DNA of 64,000 nt, taken from assembly GCF_008831285.2 (NCBI RefSeq), contig NC_045143.1, forward strand, positions 24,182,302 through 24,246,301, given 5' to 3'. Below, in pieces: positions 11,354-23,007 of this stretch. The notes below the pieces were generated by a model that saw only the letters and a list, made by a program, of their open reading frames with translations, was not told where the DNA came from and made no database searches. The stretch's first letter is position 1, and each line of letters begins with the position of its first letter. Made by a program: the position numbers and the translations under genes. The stretch comes from Nymphaea colorata. Taxonomy: Eukaryota > Streptophyta > Magnoliopsida > Nymphaeales > Nymphaeaceae.

Positions 11354-12688
11354 TACAACTATCTAACAAAATGGAGATTCTTTGAAAATATTTTTCTTTA
11401 TGTTTTGATCTCCTTATAGCTGTAGTTTTGTATTTTTACCGTCTCCATGCTCACCCGTAAAACGGGAGGACAAAACTTTTTTTATTTCTCTCCATAATTT
11501 ATCTGCCCTTCTCTTTGCTATTTTAAATTTAAACGTCTCTTGGGTCTGCCGCAATTATACAATTATGGTTAAATGGTGGCAGACGTGCCTAATTGGGACC
11601 CAAATGGCCTGGATCATCATCAAATTAGAGCCAACATAACATTTTCAAGGTATGTGATTTTAACATTTTGTTTTCAAAATACTGGTACTAAATTACTAAT
11701 GTAGCGCTACATCTAGCTTGAAAGTGCAAAATCATGTTTCTGTTTCTTGACAGTTTTCTGCTTGGACAGGTTGAAGAAGAAGGATTTGGTGTCATTCAAT
11801 CAAATCATGGATGGTCGTATCTAGCATCATTCAATTGATAAATGCCGAATTATCTTTTGACAAAATGAAAGAGAAGAATGTTATTTCTTGGGATATATGA
11901 TCTCAGGATTGCTAGAAAACGATCATGGTGAAGAAGCTCTATGGCTTTTTGTACACCTGCTGCAATCATGGTCAGATTCGAAGTCAAACCTATCAACATA
12001 TTCTATTGTTATAACTATTTGTTTTACTTTAGCAGCACTGGAACAGGGGAGACAAATTCATGCAAAGTTTATTAAGGTTGGTTATATGGTAGTAATGTTT
12101 TTGTGGGCAATTCATTAATCGGCATGTAGTCAAACTGTCGATGCATATTAGAATCTGAACAAGTTTTTAGGGAGTTCATGGTTCACAGGGACATTGTGTC
12201 ATGGAATGCTTTGATCTTAGGCCTTGGACAAAATGGATGTCCAAGAAAGGCATTGGAAACTGCACACAGTTTTGGACATAGCAAACCTGAAACCACAACA
12301 CATTCATTGCAATATTAACATCTTGTAGCCATAGTGGCCTTGTTGGTGATGGGCTCAAGTACTTTGGTGTAATGAATTCTAGGACCACGAGCAGGTAGAG
12401 TAAGTGAAGCATGAATGATAAGGGAGATGCCATTTGTTGCACACGTTGTAGTATGGAGGAGCCTCCTTTCTTCATGTGTGGCACATGGGGATCTGCATGT
12501 CGGGAATATTGCAGCTCAACAACTTCTGTCAGTTGAGCGTGATAGTGCTGAGATCTATATAATGTTAGCAAATATTTACGAAATGGGAGATTTGAGGAAT
12601 CAAGGGGACATCAGGAAGTTGGTGGGCAAAAGAGGATTGAAGAAGGAACCTGGTTGTAGCTGGATTAGGATGAAAAATCATATTCAAG

Positions 12689-12832
12689 CAGTGGCAGAGC
12701 TATGTTGTATATTATTTATATATAGAAACTTAATTAATTTTGTTTCGTTTTGTTTTGTTTTTTACGTACGAGTGCCTTTGTAATTTAAACTTAGAATGCC
12801 TTTTAACCAGAAGTTTTCTGGCTCCGCCACTG
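12689..12832. mobile_element. 144-bp hAT-type MITE in the PPR E domain
   Basis: Inverted ends CAGTGGCAGAGCTA and TGGCTCCGCCACTG match at 12 of 14 positions. The direct flanks are ATTCAAG at 12682-12688 and 12833-12839 (7 bp matching; an eighth base differs). The inside is T-rich with TTTTGTTTCG repeats. The PPR E-domain reading continues in sequence context on both sides, so the element landed in the coding part. Confidence 0.85.
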
Positions 12833-12839
12833 ATTCAAG

Positions 12840-13403
12840 GTTTTATAGTTTGAACTGGATGGCAGGATCTGTTGCCAATGACATGTAGAGAGAAGGAGAA
12901 AGGGCATAATGCTGTCGGCTTTGGCCAGACATAGGTTGCGCATGCACATCTACACACACACAGAGAAGAACAGCAGTTCTAGCACAAGATGAGCACCAAG
13001 GATGTGGTGCTGGATGGAGGGTGAAGCGGTGGTACTGGAGCGAGTGAGCAGGTGTCCTAACTTGTGAAGGAGAGGAGGAAACTGCTTTAGGAATGAGGGG
13101 TCTAAGTGAAGCAAGGGAAGGTGGTAAAGATGGATCGGAAATGAAGAGTGCAACGTTAAGCGCACAGTCCATAGCCATCTGATTTGTTTAAACCAGTGAC
13201 CATCTTTAGTGTTAGATGCTTTCTATACTTGTTTTCCACGTAGAGTGCACCCAGTTTTTCCAATAGTTTTTCATTTCTTCAAAATCTTATTGGGGAAGTG
13301 ATTAATAGAATTCTGAGGAACCAAGGCTTGGATCACTAACTACGGTGTAAGAGCAAACTTCTTTAAATCTTCAAAATTCAACGGATCTCACCTTTCAATG
13401 CGC

Positions 13404-13444
<41 letters not shown>

Positions 13445-14860
13445 GACCCATGCAAAGGTTCAAACATCATAAAAAACGATTCAACATTATGTAAAAAACA
13501 ATTAATTTTGTTAAGATAAAAAGTAGTACCTCCACATGTTGAAGATTGACATTTTTTCCCTCCACCGGTATCCTGCCCTGGAAGTTGCGGAAGAATGTTG
13601 AAAACACATTTAAAGATCATGTTTTGCTTTTCAGTATTACTATAATAATTCCTATATTCCCAACGACCTTAGGTAATCTAAACTCAACCATGTGAAAGCA
13701 CTCGCAAAGTTAACCGTAGGGCTTTGCACAAAGCCAAGGATACGTGAAGAGGACTACCGACGACATGAAATAGTCTTTTATTAAACGTATCCCATGAAGA
13801 CTATCGATTAAAAAAAAAAAAAAAGTTTATCCTATCAATTTTTTTCTTCATAAAAATCATTTGAAATCACTACAAGTAAATTCACATAGTAACATTAAAA
13901 TATTGCGTGTACATGTTTGTCTCCATGTTGGCCAGTTCCAAGCAGTGGCGGAACTAGGCCTAGCCATGTGTTGCCAGTTGCCCACACTGACCCACGTATT
14001 ATTTGATTTGCACATTAGTTCCTACATATAATTTAATTTATTACATATTGGTGCTGCCCTTTATATTTTGGATATGCAAATTCTTTTCTATCATCAAAGA
14101 CATACAATCATGGAAGAATGGGAACTCGAATTATAGTATTCGACCTTAAGGACCTCAACTCAATCCGCCATAAATGTCCACATCCATTAATATCTCCAGA
14201 TTTACACCAATTTGGAAACTTCGTTAGGCAAAAACTAACCAGATTTATTTGTCAAGATGAATATTCGAACTAAAATCACAATTTCGTCGAGCTTGAAAAT
14301 TCTTCTGAACGAAATATATGCTTTCTCAAAAATGCACTAAACCTTTTGAAAGGTTAAGAGAAACATACCCCTGTTTGAACCTTTCAAATTTGGAAATTAG
14401 AAATTGAAGTGTATATACCTCACAACAAAGTAAGGGAAGCAGGTAATATGTTGGACCATATTGAAGATTTTGAAATTTGAGCACGTTTTAAGTGGTGTCA
14501 GAAAAGATACTAGCTAGGATTTCGAGGAAGTGGAAGCGTCTGTGCTGGAACATGGCCTTCTTAATTGTTTGCTGAAACATGACATGGCCTTCTTAATTGT
14601 TGGCTGAAACATGTGGGACCTCATAAACAAGTGCTTCCATCCATATTAGTAGGTTTAAAATACAAGTTTGGAGGAACCCCATGGATAGCTTTACCTTTGT
14701 CAAATGGCCTCCTCCTCTATGGTGTTGACACCATGGGCTCGGATAGAAATGAAATGTTAATTAACATTGTTAAAGCTCATACCAGACATGAACCAAACTT
14801 AGCTGGTATAAACTATGTGGATAATGGGTAAATGGGATGTGTTGTGATTATTAAGGGTCG
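12840..14860. other. No gene seen; (TA)n microsatellite and a lone MITE-like end
   Basis: A (TA)n run fills 13405-13443. CAGTGGCGGAACTAGG at about 13936 resembles the end of the 12689 MITE family, but no matching inverted end was found. An open frame at 14613-14831 (plus) has balanced composition but no recognisable domain and no supporting exon. Confidence 0.5.
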
Positions 14861-14889
14861 TGGAAGGATCCCGAAGGAGAAATGAAAGT

Positions 14890-15653
14890 ATTGATTATCA
14901 TGAAGCAATTGGAAATGAAAACTCCCTGCATAAGCTGTGTTTCAGTGAAGTGCCCCAATCAAATCAAACAAGCGTACAGACGTCTTGTGTTTTTCCACAG
15001 ACCAGCCGGATTATTGACAAGTGTGGCTATAGAATTTTGGTTTGTCGTCAAAACGATCAAAAATTTTGTTCGCCTTTTTGATCCTTGGGTAGCCATTGCA
15101 CCATTCTTTTTCTTTACTCTTGCTTTCTTTTGGCCCATTCACTTTTGTAAAGGAGCAAGCTTTTTGTTTCCGCCGGAACTCTAAAAACTTTTGAGCGGCT
15201 CTCTGCGGGGACGCGTTTCTTCCGCCATTGGTAGAAATCTAAGTGTTCACGGGCGTCGTCGTTCGTCCCCTCCCCCGTTTCCTACCTTTGCCAACTGCCC
15301 ATTATGACCTGGCCTTCTTTCGAGAAGGGAATGAAGATTTAAAAAATATGATGTCAATGTTCGTAGAAGTTGTTAAGGAAGGAAACAGCAGTTCTTTTGG
15401 TTCCATATTTGTTGAGGAAAAATCTGCGTATTTCTTCTGCAGGAAGACCCGAAGTAGAAAGCATCGAGTCGCTGCGGAAGATGGTTGAGAAGATGTCAGG
15501 TATTGATCAGGGTTTTCCACAGACCAAGAATGTGAATTAGATGTGGAAACACGTTTAAGATTGTCAATTGCCGAAATTGAATGCCCAATGTTCTGGGATA
15601 GGTTTCGAACACTAACGAAATATATCATCAAACACTTTCATGATATCCCATGG
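14890..15653 (+). repeat. Left arm of a large inverted repeat carrying gene fragments
   Basis: The arm reads on the plus strand as the near-identical reverse complement of 17981-18790. Shared translated pieces on the sense side are LIIMKQLEMKTPCISC and, farther in, GNSSSFGSIFVEEKSAYFF. I do not recognise the parent protein. The arm lacks about 40 bp present in the right arm near 18605-18650. Outer homology fades at about 14865-14890, and inner homology stops at about 15653. Stops interrupt the longer frames, so it is not a working gene. If both arms lie on one transcript the RNA would fold into a hairpin of more than 700 bp. Confidence 0.85.
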
Positions 15654-16332
15654 TTTTGTTAGGGAGCCATTCAGTTGTTCATACTTGAGTGAAGTTTTTC
15701 AAAAAATTTCACTTAGACCCATAAAAGTTTTTGAAAACATGTTAGGTTCATGTGAAAATTTTTGCTGATGCATATGTGAGATGATCATATATATCATAAG
15801 TTGAACTAGCTCAATTATCCACGGCGAAAGCTGATCTCTGTCTCTACTTTAGTTGAATAAAATATCGTATTAAAAAGCACATGCATCATATTATAACGTG
15901 TACGTACACAACAACATATAATATAGTAGACATGTTCTACATAAAATATAAGATATACGCATAAAATATTGTTTACAAGATCTCCATACATCATATTGTT
16001 TATGATTTTTTGGGAACTATCTTTTACATTTTTTTAGTAAGTATCACACTTTGGTAGAAACTGCCACACAAAACTTTGGACTATATTTCAATTTAATTAG
16101 GTGGTAAAAATGGTTAGCTAGATTGACGATAGTGTATGTTAGTTATAGAAGCCAATATCAAAATAATGTAGCTAATATTTTTTTCCCATATTTACAAAAT
16201 TATATTTTAGGCATTCGATTCAAAACTTTCGTTTAAAAATAAAGCTCATATTAAAAAATTAGCTGAAACTGACATTTTTTTTTAATTTTCTGAGAAAAAA
16301 AAGATAGGCCTAACAAAAAATTCCATATTAAT
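15654..16332. other. AT-rich spacer inside the inverted repeat, no gene seen
   Basis: Low-complexity AT-rich DNA between the left arm and the first unit of the 349-bp array. No coding sequence or terminal motif was recognised. Confidence 0.6.
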
Positions 16333-18068
16333 TATCACATCAATCTTGCAAATAAAAACGTACGCAATTCAAGGAAAAAAATGTTTGGAAGTCAGACAAA
16401 ACCTCATCCGCTCCTACTCTCGACTTAAATAATCACGAACTCCCAAACGCGCTTCTCGACTTAAATGACGGGGTTTTGACTCGGACATCTCGCCTGACCA
16501 ACTCCGTGGCCTTTTCTTTTGGATCTGACAATAAAACGTCCACATCCGTTTCACTGGATTCATACTTGAGCTTTAGAGACCGTGCCATGAGATATCATGA
16601 AAGTGTTTGATGATATATTTCGTTAGTGTTCGAAACCTATCCCAGAACATTAGGCATTCAATTTCGGCAATTCAAGGAACCTATCACATCAATCTTGCAA
16701 ATAAAAACGTACGCAATTCAAGGAAAAAAATGTTTGGAAGTCAGACAAAACCTCATCCGCTCCTACTCTCGACTTAAATAATCACGAACTCCCAAACGCG
16801 CTTCTCGACTTAAATGACGGGGTTTTGACTCGGACATCTCGCCTGACCAACTCCGTGGCCTTTTCTTTTGGATCTGACAATAAAACGTCCACATCCGTTT
16901 CACTGGATTCATACTTGAGCTTTAGAGACCGTGCCATGAGATATCATGAAAGTGTTTGATGATATATTTCGTTAGTGTTCGAAACCTATCCCAGAACATT
17001 AGGCATTCAATTTCGGCAATTCAAGGAACCTATCACATCAATCTTGCAAATAAAAACGTACGCAATTCAAGGAAAAAAATGTTTGGAAGTCAGACAAAAC
17101 CTCATCCGCTCCTACTCTCGACTTAAATAATCACGAACTCCCAAACGCGCTTCTCGACTTAAATGACGGGGTTTTGACTCGGACATCTCGCCTGACCAAC
17201 TCCGTGGCCTTTTCTTTTGGATCTGACAATAAAACGTCCACATCCGTTTCACTGGATTCATACTTGAGCTTTAGAGACCGTGCCATGAGATATCATGAAA
17301 GTGTTTGATGATATATTTCGTTAGTGTTCGAAACCTATCCCAGAACATTAGGCATTCAATTTCGGCAATTCAAGGAACCTATCACATCAATCTTGCAAAT
17401 AAAAACGTACGCAATTCAAGGAAAAAAATGTTTGGAAGTCAGACAAAACCTCATCCGCTCCTACTCTCGACTTAAATAATCACGAACTCCCAAACGCGCT
17501 TCTCGACTTAAATGACGGGGTTTTGACTCGGACATCTCGCCTGACCAACTCCGTGGCCTTTTCTTTTGGATCTGACAATAAAACGTCCACATCCGTTTCA
17601 CTGGATTCATACTTGAGCTTTAGAGACCGTGCCATGAGATATCATGAAAGTGTTTGATGATATATTTCGTTAGTGTTCGAAACCTATCCCAGAACATTAG
17701 GCATTCAATTTCGGCAATTCAAGGAACCTATCACATCAATCTTGCAAATAAAAACGTACGCAATTCAAGGAAAAAAATGTTTGGAAGTCAGACAAAACCT
17801 CATCCGCTCCTACTCTCGACTTAAATAATCACGAACTCCCAAACGCGCTTCTCGACTTAAATGACGGGGTTTTGACTCGGACATCTCGCCTGACCAACTC
17901 CGTGGCCTTTTCTTTTGGATCTGACAATAAAACGTCCACATCCGTTTCACTGGATTCATACTTGAGCTTTAGAGACCGTGCCATGAGATATCATGAAAGT
18001 GTTTGATGATATATTTCGTTAGTGTTCGAAACCTATCCCAGAACATTAGGCATTCAATTTCGGCAATT
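16333..18068. repeat. 349-bp tandem array, five units, last one merging into the right arm
   Basis: Units start with TATCACATCAATCTTGC at 16333, 16682, 17031, 17380 and 17729, an exact 349-bp period. By eye the units are identical. The last third of each unit (from CCATGAGATATCATG to TTCGGCAATT) is the inner part of the right arm. The fifth unit runs on into the arm at 18068 instead of into another unit. Each unit also has an internal repeat of CTCGACTTAAAT. Identity of the copies argues for very recent amplification or an assembly effect. Confidence 0.93.
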
Positions 18069-18790
18069 GACAATCTTAAAAGTGTTTCCACATCTAATTC
18101 ACATTCTTGGTCTGTGGAAAACCCTGATCAATACCTGACTTCTTCTCAACCATCTTCCGCAGCGACTCGATGCTTTCTACTTCGGGTCTTCCTGCAGAAG
18201 AAATACGCAGATTTTTCCTCAACAAATATGGAACCAAAAGAACTGTTGTTTCCTTCCTTAACAACTTCTTTGAACATTGACATCATATTTTTTAAATTTT
18301 CATTCCCTTCTCGAAGGAAGACCATGTCATAATGGGCAGTTGGCAAAGGTAGGAAACGGGGGAGGGGACGAACGATGACGCCCGTGAACACTTAGATTTC
18401 TACCAATGGCGGAAGAAACGCGTCCCAGCAGGGAGCCGCTCAAAAATTTTTAGAGTTCCAGCGGAAACAAAAAGCTTGCTCCTTTACAAAAGTGAATGGG
18501 CCAAAAGAAAGCAAGAGTAAACAAAAAGAATGGTGCAATGGCTACCGAAGGATCAAAAAAAGGCGAACAAAATTTTTGATCGTTTTGACGACAAACCAAA
18601 ATTCAGAAGGCCTCAAAAAAGAAAAATCTCTGTACGCCTAAGCTATAGCCACACTTGTCAATAATCCGGCTGGTTTGTGGAAAAACACAAGACGTCTGTA
18701 CGCTTGTTTGATTTGATTGGGGCACTTCACTGAAACACAGCTTATGCAGGGAGTTTTCATTTCCAATTGCTTCATGATAATCAAACCCTT
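17981..18790 (-). repeat. Right arm of the inverted repeat, with gene fragments
   Basis: Reverse complement of the left arm. The minus strand is the sense side: a piece beginning MDGSEHVQEDLSGKGLIIMK and running to HKPAGLLTSVAIA, then MFTGVIVRPLPRFLP and SSFGSIFVEEKSAYFF. A further exon-like piece outside the arm, at about 18957-19024 (DGRIATELANSDLRACQPQA), reads on the same strand and could splice to an AG before GTTGTAACCG. So the right side looks like the longer donor and the left side the inverted copy. The parent gene is not recognised. Stops after VAAEDG show it is decayed. Confidence 0.8.
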
Positions 18791-19025
18791 GCCACTCAAA
18801 TCCTCCTGCACGTGTTCACTTCCATCCATATCGGTTACAACTAGAATCACAAAACAATAAACGTATATTAAGAAGAGCCATGAACCACATATCATATGAC
18901 ATAAAAGTTCTAAGAAAAACATGTGAAAGAAATGCTTTCATCAACTTCCATATACTCGCAAGCCTGTGGTTGACAGGCCCTGAGATCACTGTTAGCAAGC
19001 TCGGTAGCAATTCGTCCATCAACAA

Positions 19026-20280
19026 TCAAATTTAAAGAAGAATGATACGTGAGCAGCAAAGATACAAGAAATAACATTTCATGCAACATTATACATATAA
19101 GTAAAAAGGCTCATGTTTCGACGCATCGGTAACAAGAGTGACAATTTTAAGTTTCAATATTATTATAAAAAGGGTTCGTTTGCCAAATATGCCACACTTG
19201 CCCTCGTTGGCTATATATGGCTATCAAGACATAATGCCAACATAATTTGTGGAGATTTTTACTATTATTGTTGACATTGGATGCCACATAACATTTAGCA
19301 CTATGAACTGGAGATTTTAAAGTTTGAGAATTCGTACATAAGTTTTATAAACTTAAGCGTGTGCTTTGTTTGAGAGGATAGAGTTCGCTGAAAGCTGTGA
19401 GAGATATTGTGGTCGACGACCCTGTCCGATAAGTTATCGGAGGTAGTCCAATAGGCCCAATAACTTGTATTTAATATTATTTTATAATATATATAATTAT
19501 AATGAATTGTATTTTATATTTAAAATATTATTTTTAATGTTAATTGGGCCGAATGGGGCCCTCGCCAGGTGTCCAGCTTACTTGAAGTCCCCTTCGTATC
19601 CCATTGTTTGAAAACTTAGATATCATAGACAAAAAATGAGAGATACAGTGCTCTGCACTATGGCAGAAAATAACTCAAATTCGGAAGCTATATATAAAAA
19701 GTAGAAAAGCATGTGTCTTGATATATTCGATAACAAAGGACAAAAGCTTTAGATTTTAATATATGTGAATCAAAAATTAATTATTGCTTGTTTTAAGAGC
19801 GTGAATTTGAATGCTTTATATATTGTGCAACCATTAAACTGAGAAAAAAAAACAAAATGGCCTTGAGTTTCATATTTATGCTGCAAAACATAAACATATT
19901 TTCTTCTTCAATATTAATTGTCCAGTACAAAAAGTCCAAGAATAACGTATACTAGTAAAAAATCTTTGAGAATGTGGCCCTTACATTTTCATGACCAAAT
20001 TCAAGTGACCTTCTAAAGATATATGCCTGAAGAAAAGGCACTCGAATTCATTTGAATCACGACTTCAGCTTTTTCGGCGACGGCTAGAATCCTGGATTCC
20101 ACGACGAGGGGATAGAACATGAGAGCGAAAGTGAAAAGTTGCAGAGACTTGGTGGAGGATGTTGCAGAGACTTGGTGGAGGATGTTGCCTAGTGGATACA
20201 ATTGCAGTCAGAAGCTCAAGGACATCTTCACCATCTGAGCCATTCTTGTCAGGGTGGGACTTTGACGTTCTTCCTTTTTA
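19026..20280. other. No gene seen
   Basis: AT-rich with scattered short frames. A 23-bp tandem duplication (GTTGCAGAGACTTGGTGG core) lies at 20138-20183. Confidence 0.5.
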
Positions 20281-20505
20281 TGCAGGTCCTTGAAACCTCT
20301 CTCTCTCTCTCATTTGCTCCATGATTGTTTCAGCATGGGCCTTGCTGCACATCGCCATGAAGAACGCCTCAAGGCATCTGATCTGGGTGACGCGTCATTG
20401 CTTAGTGAGGTGCATGCCTCAGGTCTCATATTGAAAACCAATCTCTCTCTCTGAGTAATCTCTCGGACTGCCGATGAACAGCCAGTCCTTTTCCTTTTTC
20501 CAACG

Positions 20506-20506
<1 letters not shown>

Positions 20507-20545
<39 letters not shown>
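20507..20545. repeat. (TC)n microsatellite
   Basis: An almost pure run of TC dinucleotides. The reading frame through it is an artefact. Confidence 0.95.
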
Positions 20546-20548
<3 letters not shown>

Positions 20549-20750
20549 GTGATGGGTGCCTTTCTCGCCCTTGCTCTCTAGCTCTTTCTCCCTCGCTTTT
20601 CACCATTGAAACTTACGAACTTTGCTCCAGAACAGTCGTTCCTGCTATACCTAGTTGTAATTTTCAAAGTGAAATTTGATCACAAATTTGATCACTGCAA
20701 GGAAGGTGTCCATTTAAATGCAGGTTCTATATTAATTACTTTTTCTGGCT

Positions 20751-21260
20751 GTTTGCAAAAATGTTTATGTTACTGTTTATTTCATAAAGTTATACAAAGG
20801 TGTCCATTTAAATGTAGGTTCTACATGAACTTCTAAAACACAGTATGCAACAGTGTTATTAAAATCAATTTTATAATCAAATAAATCAACTGGCCAATTC
20901 ATGTAAATTGAATTAGAATAACTTAATGAGAATCAGGTGTGAATTGGCAAAAATTAATATATACCATTAGTACTCACTGTACAAACAAATGTCATTAGTG
21001 TTGACCATACAACAAATTGTATGCCTTCCATAATTGCACAATTATGGAAGCTTTGAGTGGAGGGCCGTTCTGACTCATGAACTTTTCTAGTGTCCTGGAA
21101 CGGATACCGGAATATATATATATATATACTATGACACATTGCCCCATTAAATATGCCATGGAATCAAAGTGATTTGCCATCAGCTATGAACAACATGTTT
21201 TTTACATGTATTTTTATTTTATATACTTGTTATTTTTGCAATTGTTTTCAATGTTGCAAA
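20751..21260. repeat. Diverged direct duplication, copy 1
   Basis: Starts GTTTGCAAAAATGTTTATG and continues through an ATACAAAGGTGTCCATTTAA block and a segment with CATTAAATATGCCATG near 21145. The same blocks recur in order about 1.1-1.25 kb downstream. A short extra repeat of GGTGTCCATTTAAATG at about 20705 suggests repeated local duplication. A 26-bp palindrome, CTTCCATAATTG/CAATTATGGAAG, lies at 21025-21050. Confidence 0.75.
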
Positions 21261-22001
21261 TATTTTTTATGCATATTATATACTTTGCAGTTTTGGTCAT
21301 GATGCTTACACTGTCTATGCTTCAGTCTTCCCCCTCGCTTTAGGGACTTAATCCTTTGCTATCAAATTTAATGACATCGGAAAGAACATTAACCTTTGCT
21401 TAAAACATGAATACTTTTCAGGTGTCGTCCCTTGTGAAGCTAAACAAATATTTAGACCAATATAGACTTGTATTTTTAGATCTAGATATACGAATGTAGA
21501 GCTGAACAATTGATTTTTAAGTACTTATGGTCATCGGAACCTATTTATGTATCAAAGAAACTTATATTTTCTGTTGATTTTAAGCTAATTAATATTTGAT
21601 CAAATTTGAACTGATTTTGGCCAGTTTGAAAACACGTGTTCTTCATGAATTGTAGCAGTTTTTCATGTTTTTGGATGAGAAAATATGAATTTTAAGGCTT
21701 CAAAATTTGGGGTTTTTCTACCAATCACTTAAGAGTAGAGTTAGAACCAAGAATCAAAGAAAATGATTAAGAAAGTTTATCAATATTTGATCAAAGAACA
21801 CAACACTCTCTATGCAGATCATTTTTTTTTTAAAACGGCAGATTTTTCTTCAATTTATTCACATATGTTGTCGTGTTGTTTTTGTTGTTGCTGTCTCATT
21901 ACAGTTAGACCACTAGTTCTCCAAGTGTGTAATAATGTTGAATGCTTGCTTGGAGAAGAGATTGGAAGCAATTTTAAGTTGTTCAATTCCTTATTGTAGC
22001 A

Positions 22002-22370
22002 GTTTGCAAAAATGTTTATGTTGTTGTTTATATCAAAAAGTTGTACAAAGGTGTCTATTTGAATGTAGCTTCCACATAAACTTTCAAAGCACATGGTTTA
22101 CAACAATGTAATTAAAATTAATTTCATAATCAAATCACTCAGTTGCTTAGTTCAAGTAAATTGAATTGAAAAAGAAAACTTTAGAAACATAAGTAATAAT
22201 AATAATTACAAATAGTAACAAACAAATAAATAAATAAGGTACAACACTTTTCACCGTTAAATAGGCCATGAAAATCACTGATTTTCCACAGGCTTTGAAT
22301 AACGACTAACATGTGCTGAAATTACTATTTTTTTACATGTATTTATCTTTTATACTTGTCATTTTAAGAG
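22002..22370. repeat. Diverged direct duplication, copy 2
   Basis: Matches 20751-21260 in the same orientation, with many substitutions and a shorter middle. No coding content was recognised in either copy. Confidence 0.75.
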
Positions 22371-22738
22371 TAGTTTTTAAGTTTGACTTCATGGGTTTAT
22401 GTGGAGAAATTTCTTAGAATATGTGCTTTATGGACATGTATATTGGACAATCGGGGTTTAGAGCTTTGCAGTTTCTAACTTGTCAAACAAAACTGCAAAA
22501 AGAGCATATACCACCTTGGTATCCCATTGGGTAAGATGGTAGAATAGAGGAAGAAATTGAACAAAGAGAGAAACAAAGAAAGAGAAGGGGAGAGAGGTAG
22601 AGATTTTTTTTTCCCTCTTTTTGGTGTGAAAAGATATAGTGAGGTCACTCATTGTTGAGAAAATTATAAAGCAGAGTTTGGTTGGTTTGGTTTGGAAGCT
22701 TTAATTATACGAAAAAAAAAAACAAAATCTATAGTTAG

Positions 22739-22992
22739 TGTTGACGTGTTTTAATGTACGGGTCTGGGTTTGGACCCGGTCCAGTGTGTGCTCCTGTTTA
22801 GGCCTGTTGAGACTCTACTTGTATCTTGGTAACCATAATTTTTGGGTGTGAATGAAATCTTAAGAGAGAGAGAGTCTGGTTGCTAGTGGGCACCAGTTCC
22901 TCCTCATCCGTGGTTTTTCCCCTCTTATTGAGGGTTTTTTCACGTTACATCATGTTCATCGTATTCTTTTTCCTATTTTTCGTGTTTCTACA
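22739..22992 (+). repeat. 5' LTR of the gag-less copia element (254 bp)
   Basis: Begins TGTTGACGTG and ends GTGTTTCTACA, TG/CA ends, directly before the primer site. No second copy was found downstream, so the right boundary is set by the primer site and the left by the TG. Confidence 0.75.
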
Positions 22993-23007
22993 TGGTATTA
23001 GAGCCAA
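22993..23007 (+). other. Primer-binding site, initiator tRNA-Met type
   Basis: TGGTATTAGAGCCAA follows the LTR end without a gap. It differs by one base from the usual TGGTATCAGAGCC. Confidence 0.85.

Larger units (their letters stand above)
9660..12838 (+). pseudogene. PLS-type pentatricopeptide repeat gene, broken, with one intron
   Basis: Translated pieces match the PPR pattern in order: SLWNKRLRDCFDGGRLKEA with LFNDMPERDKASWTTVI at about 9670-9810; LFEEMPERN at about 9930; NGFTFVVVMKSCVKLKS and YVYNSLMNMYAKCGDL up to 10361; KDLVSFNQIMDG from 11771; GYMISGLLENDHGEEALWLF at about 11890; DIVSWNALILGLGQNG at about 12190; ILTSCSHSGLVGDGLKYF at about 12310. The end is an E domain (VVVWRSLLSSCVAHGDLHVG to KKEPGCSWIRMKNH). 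E-class PPR proteins usually act in organelle RNA editing. The exon ending CACAG at 10361 joins in phase to GTTGAAG at 11771 across a GT-AG intron. In-frame stops (TAG at 9819-9821; another near 9892; TAG and TGA after 11815) and frameshifts near 11870 and 12270 kill it. A hAT element sits in the intron and a MITE in the E domain. Confidence 0.88.

Noticed and set aside
12843-13178. Minus-strand 111-residue frame after the PPR relic
   Set aside because: No recognisable domain, composition-driven Ser/Pro content, and antisense to the former PPR 3' region.
14613-14831. Possible gene, plus strand, 72 residues
   Set aside because: No domain recognised, no splice or upstream start context; left as unassigned.
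16333-18068. Regular repeats considered as a CRISPR array or centromeric satellite
   Set aside because: Units are head to tail without spacers, so not CRISPR; five copies joined to an inverted repeat do not make a satellite array.
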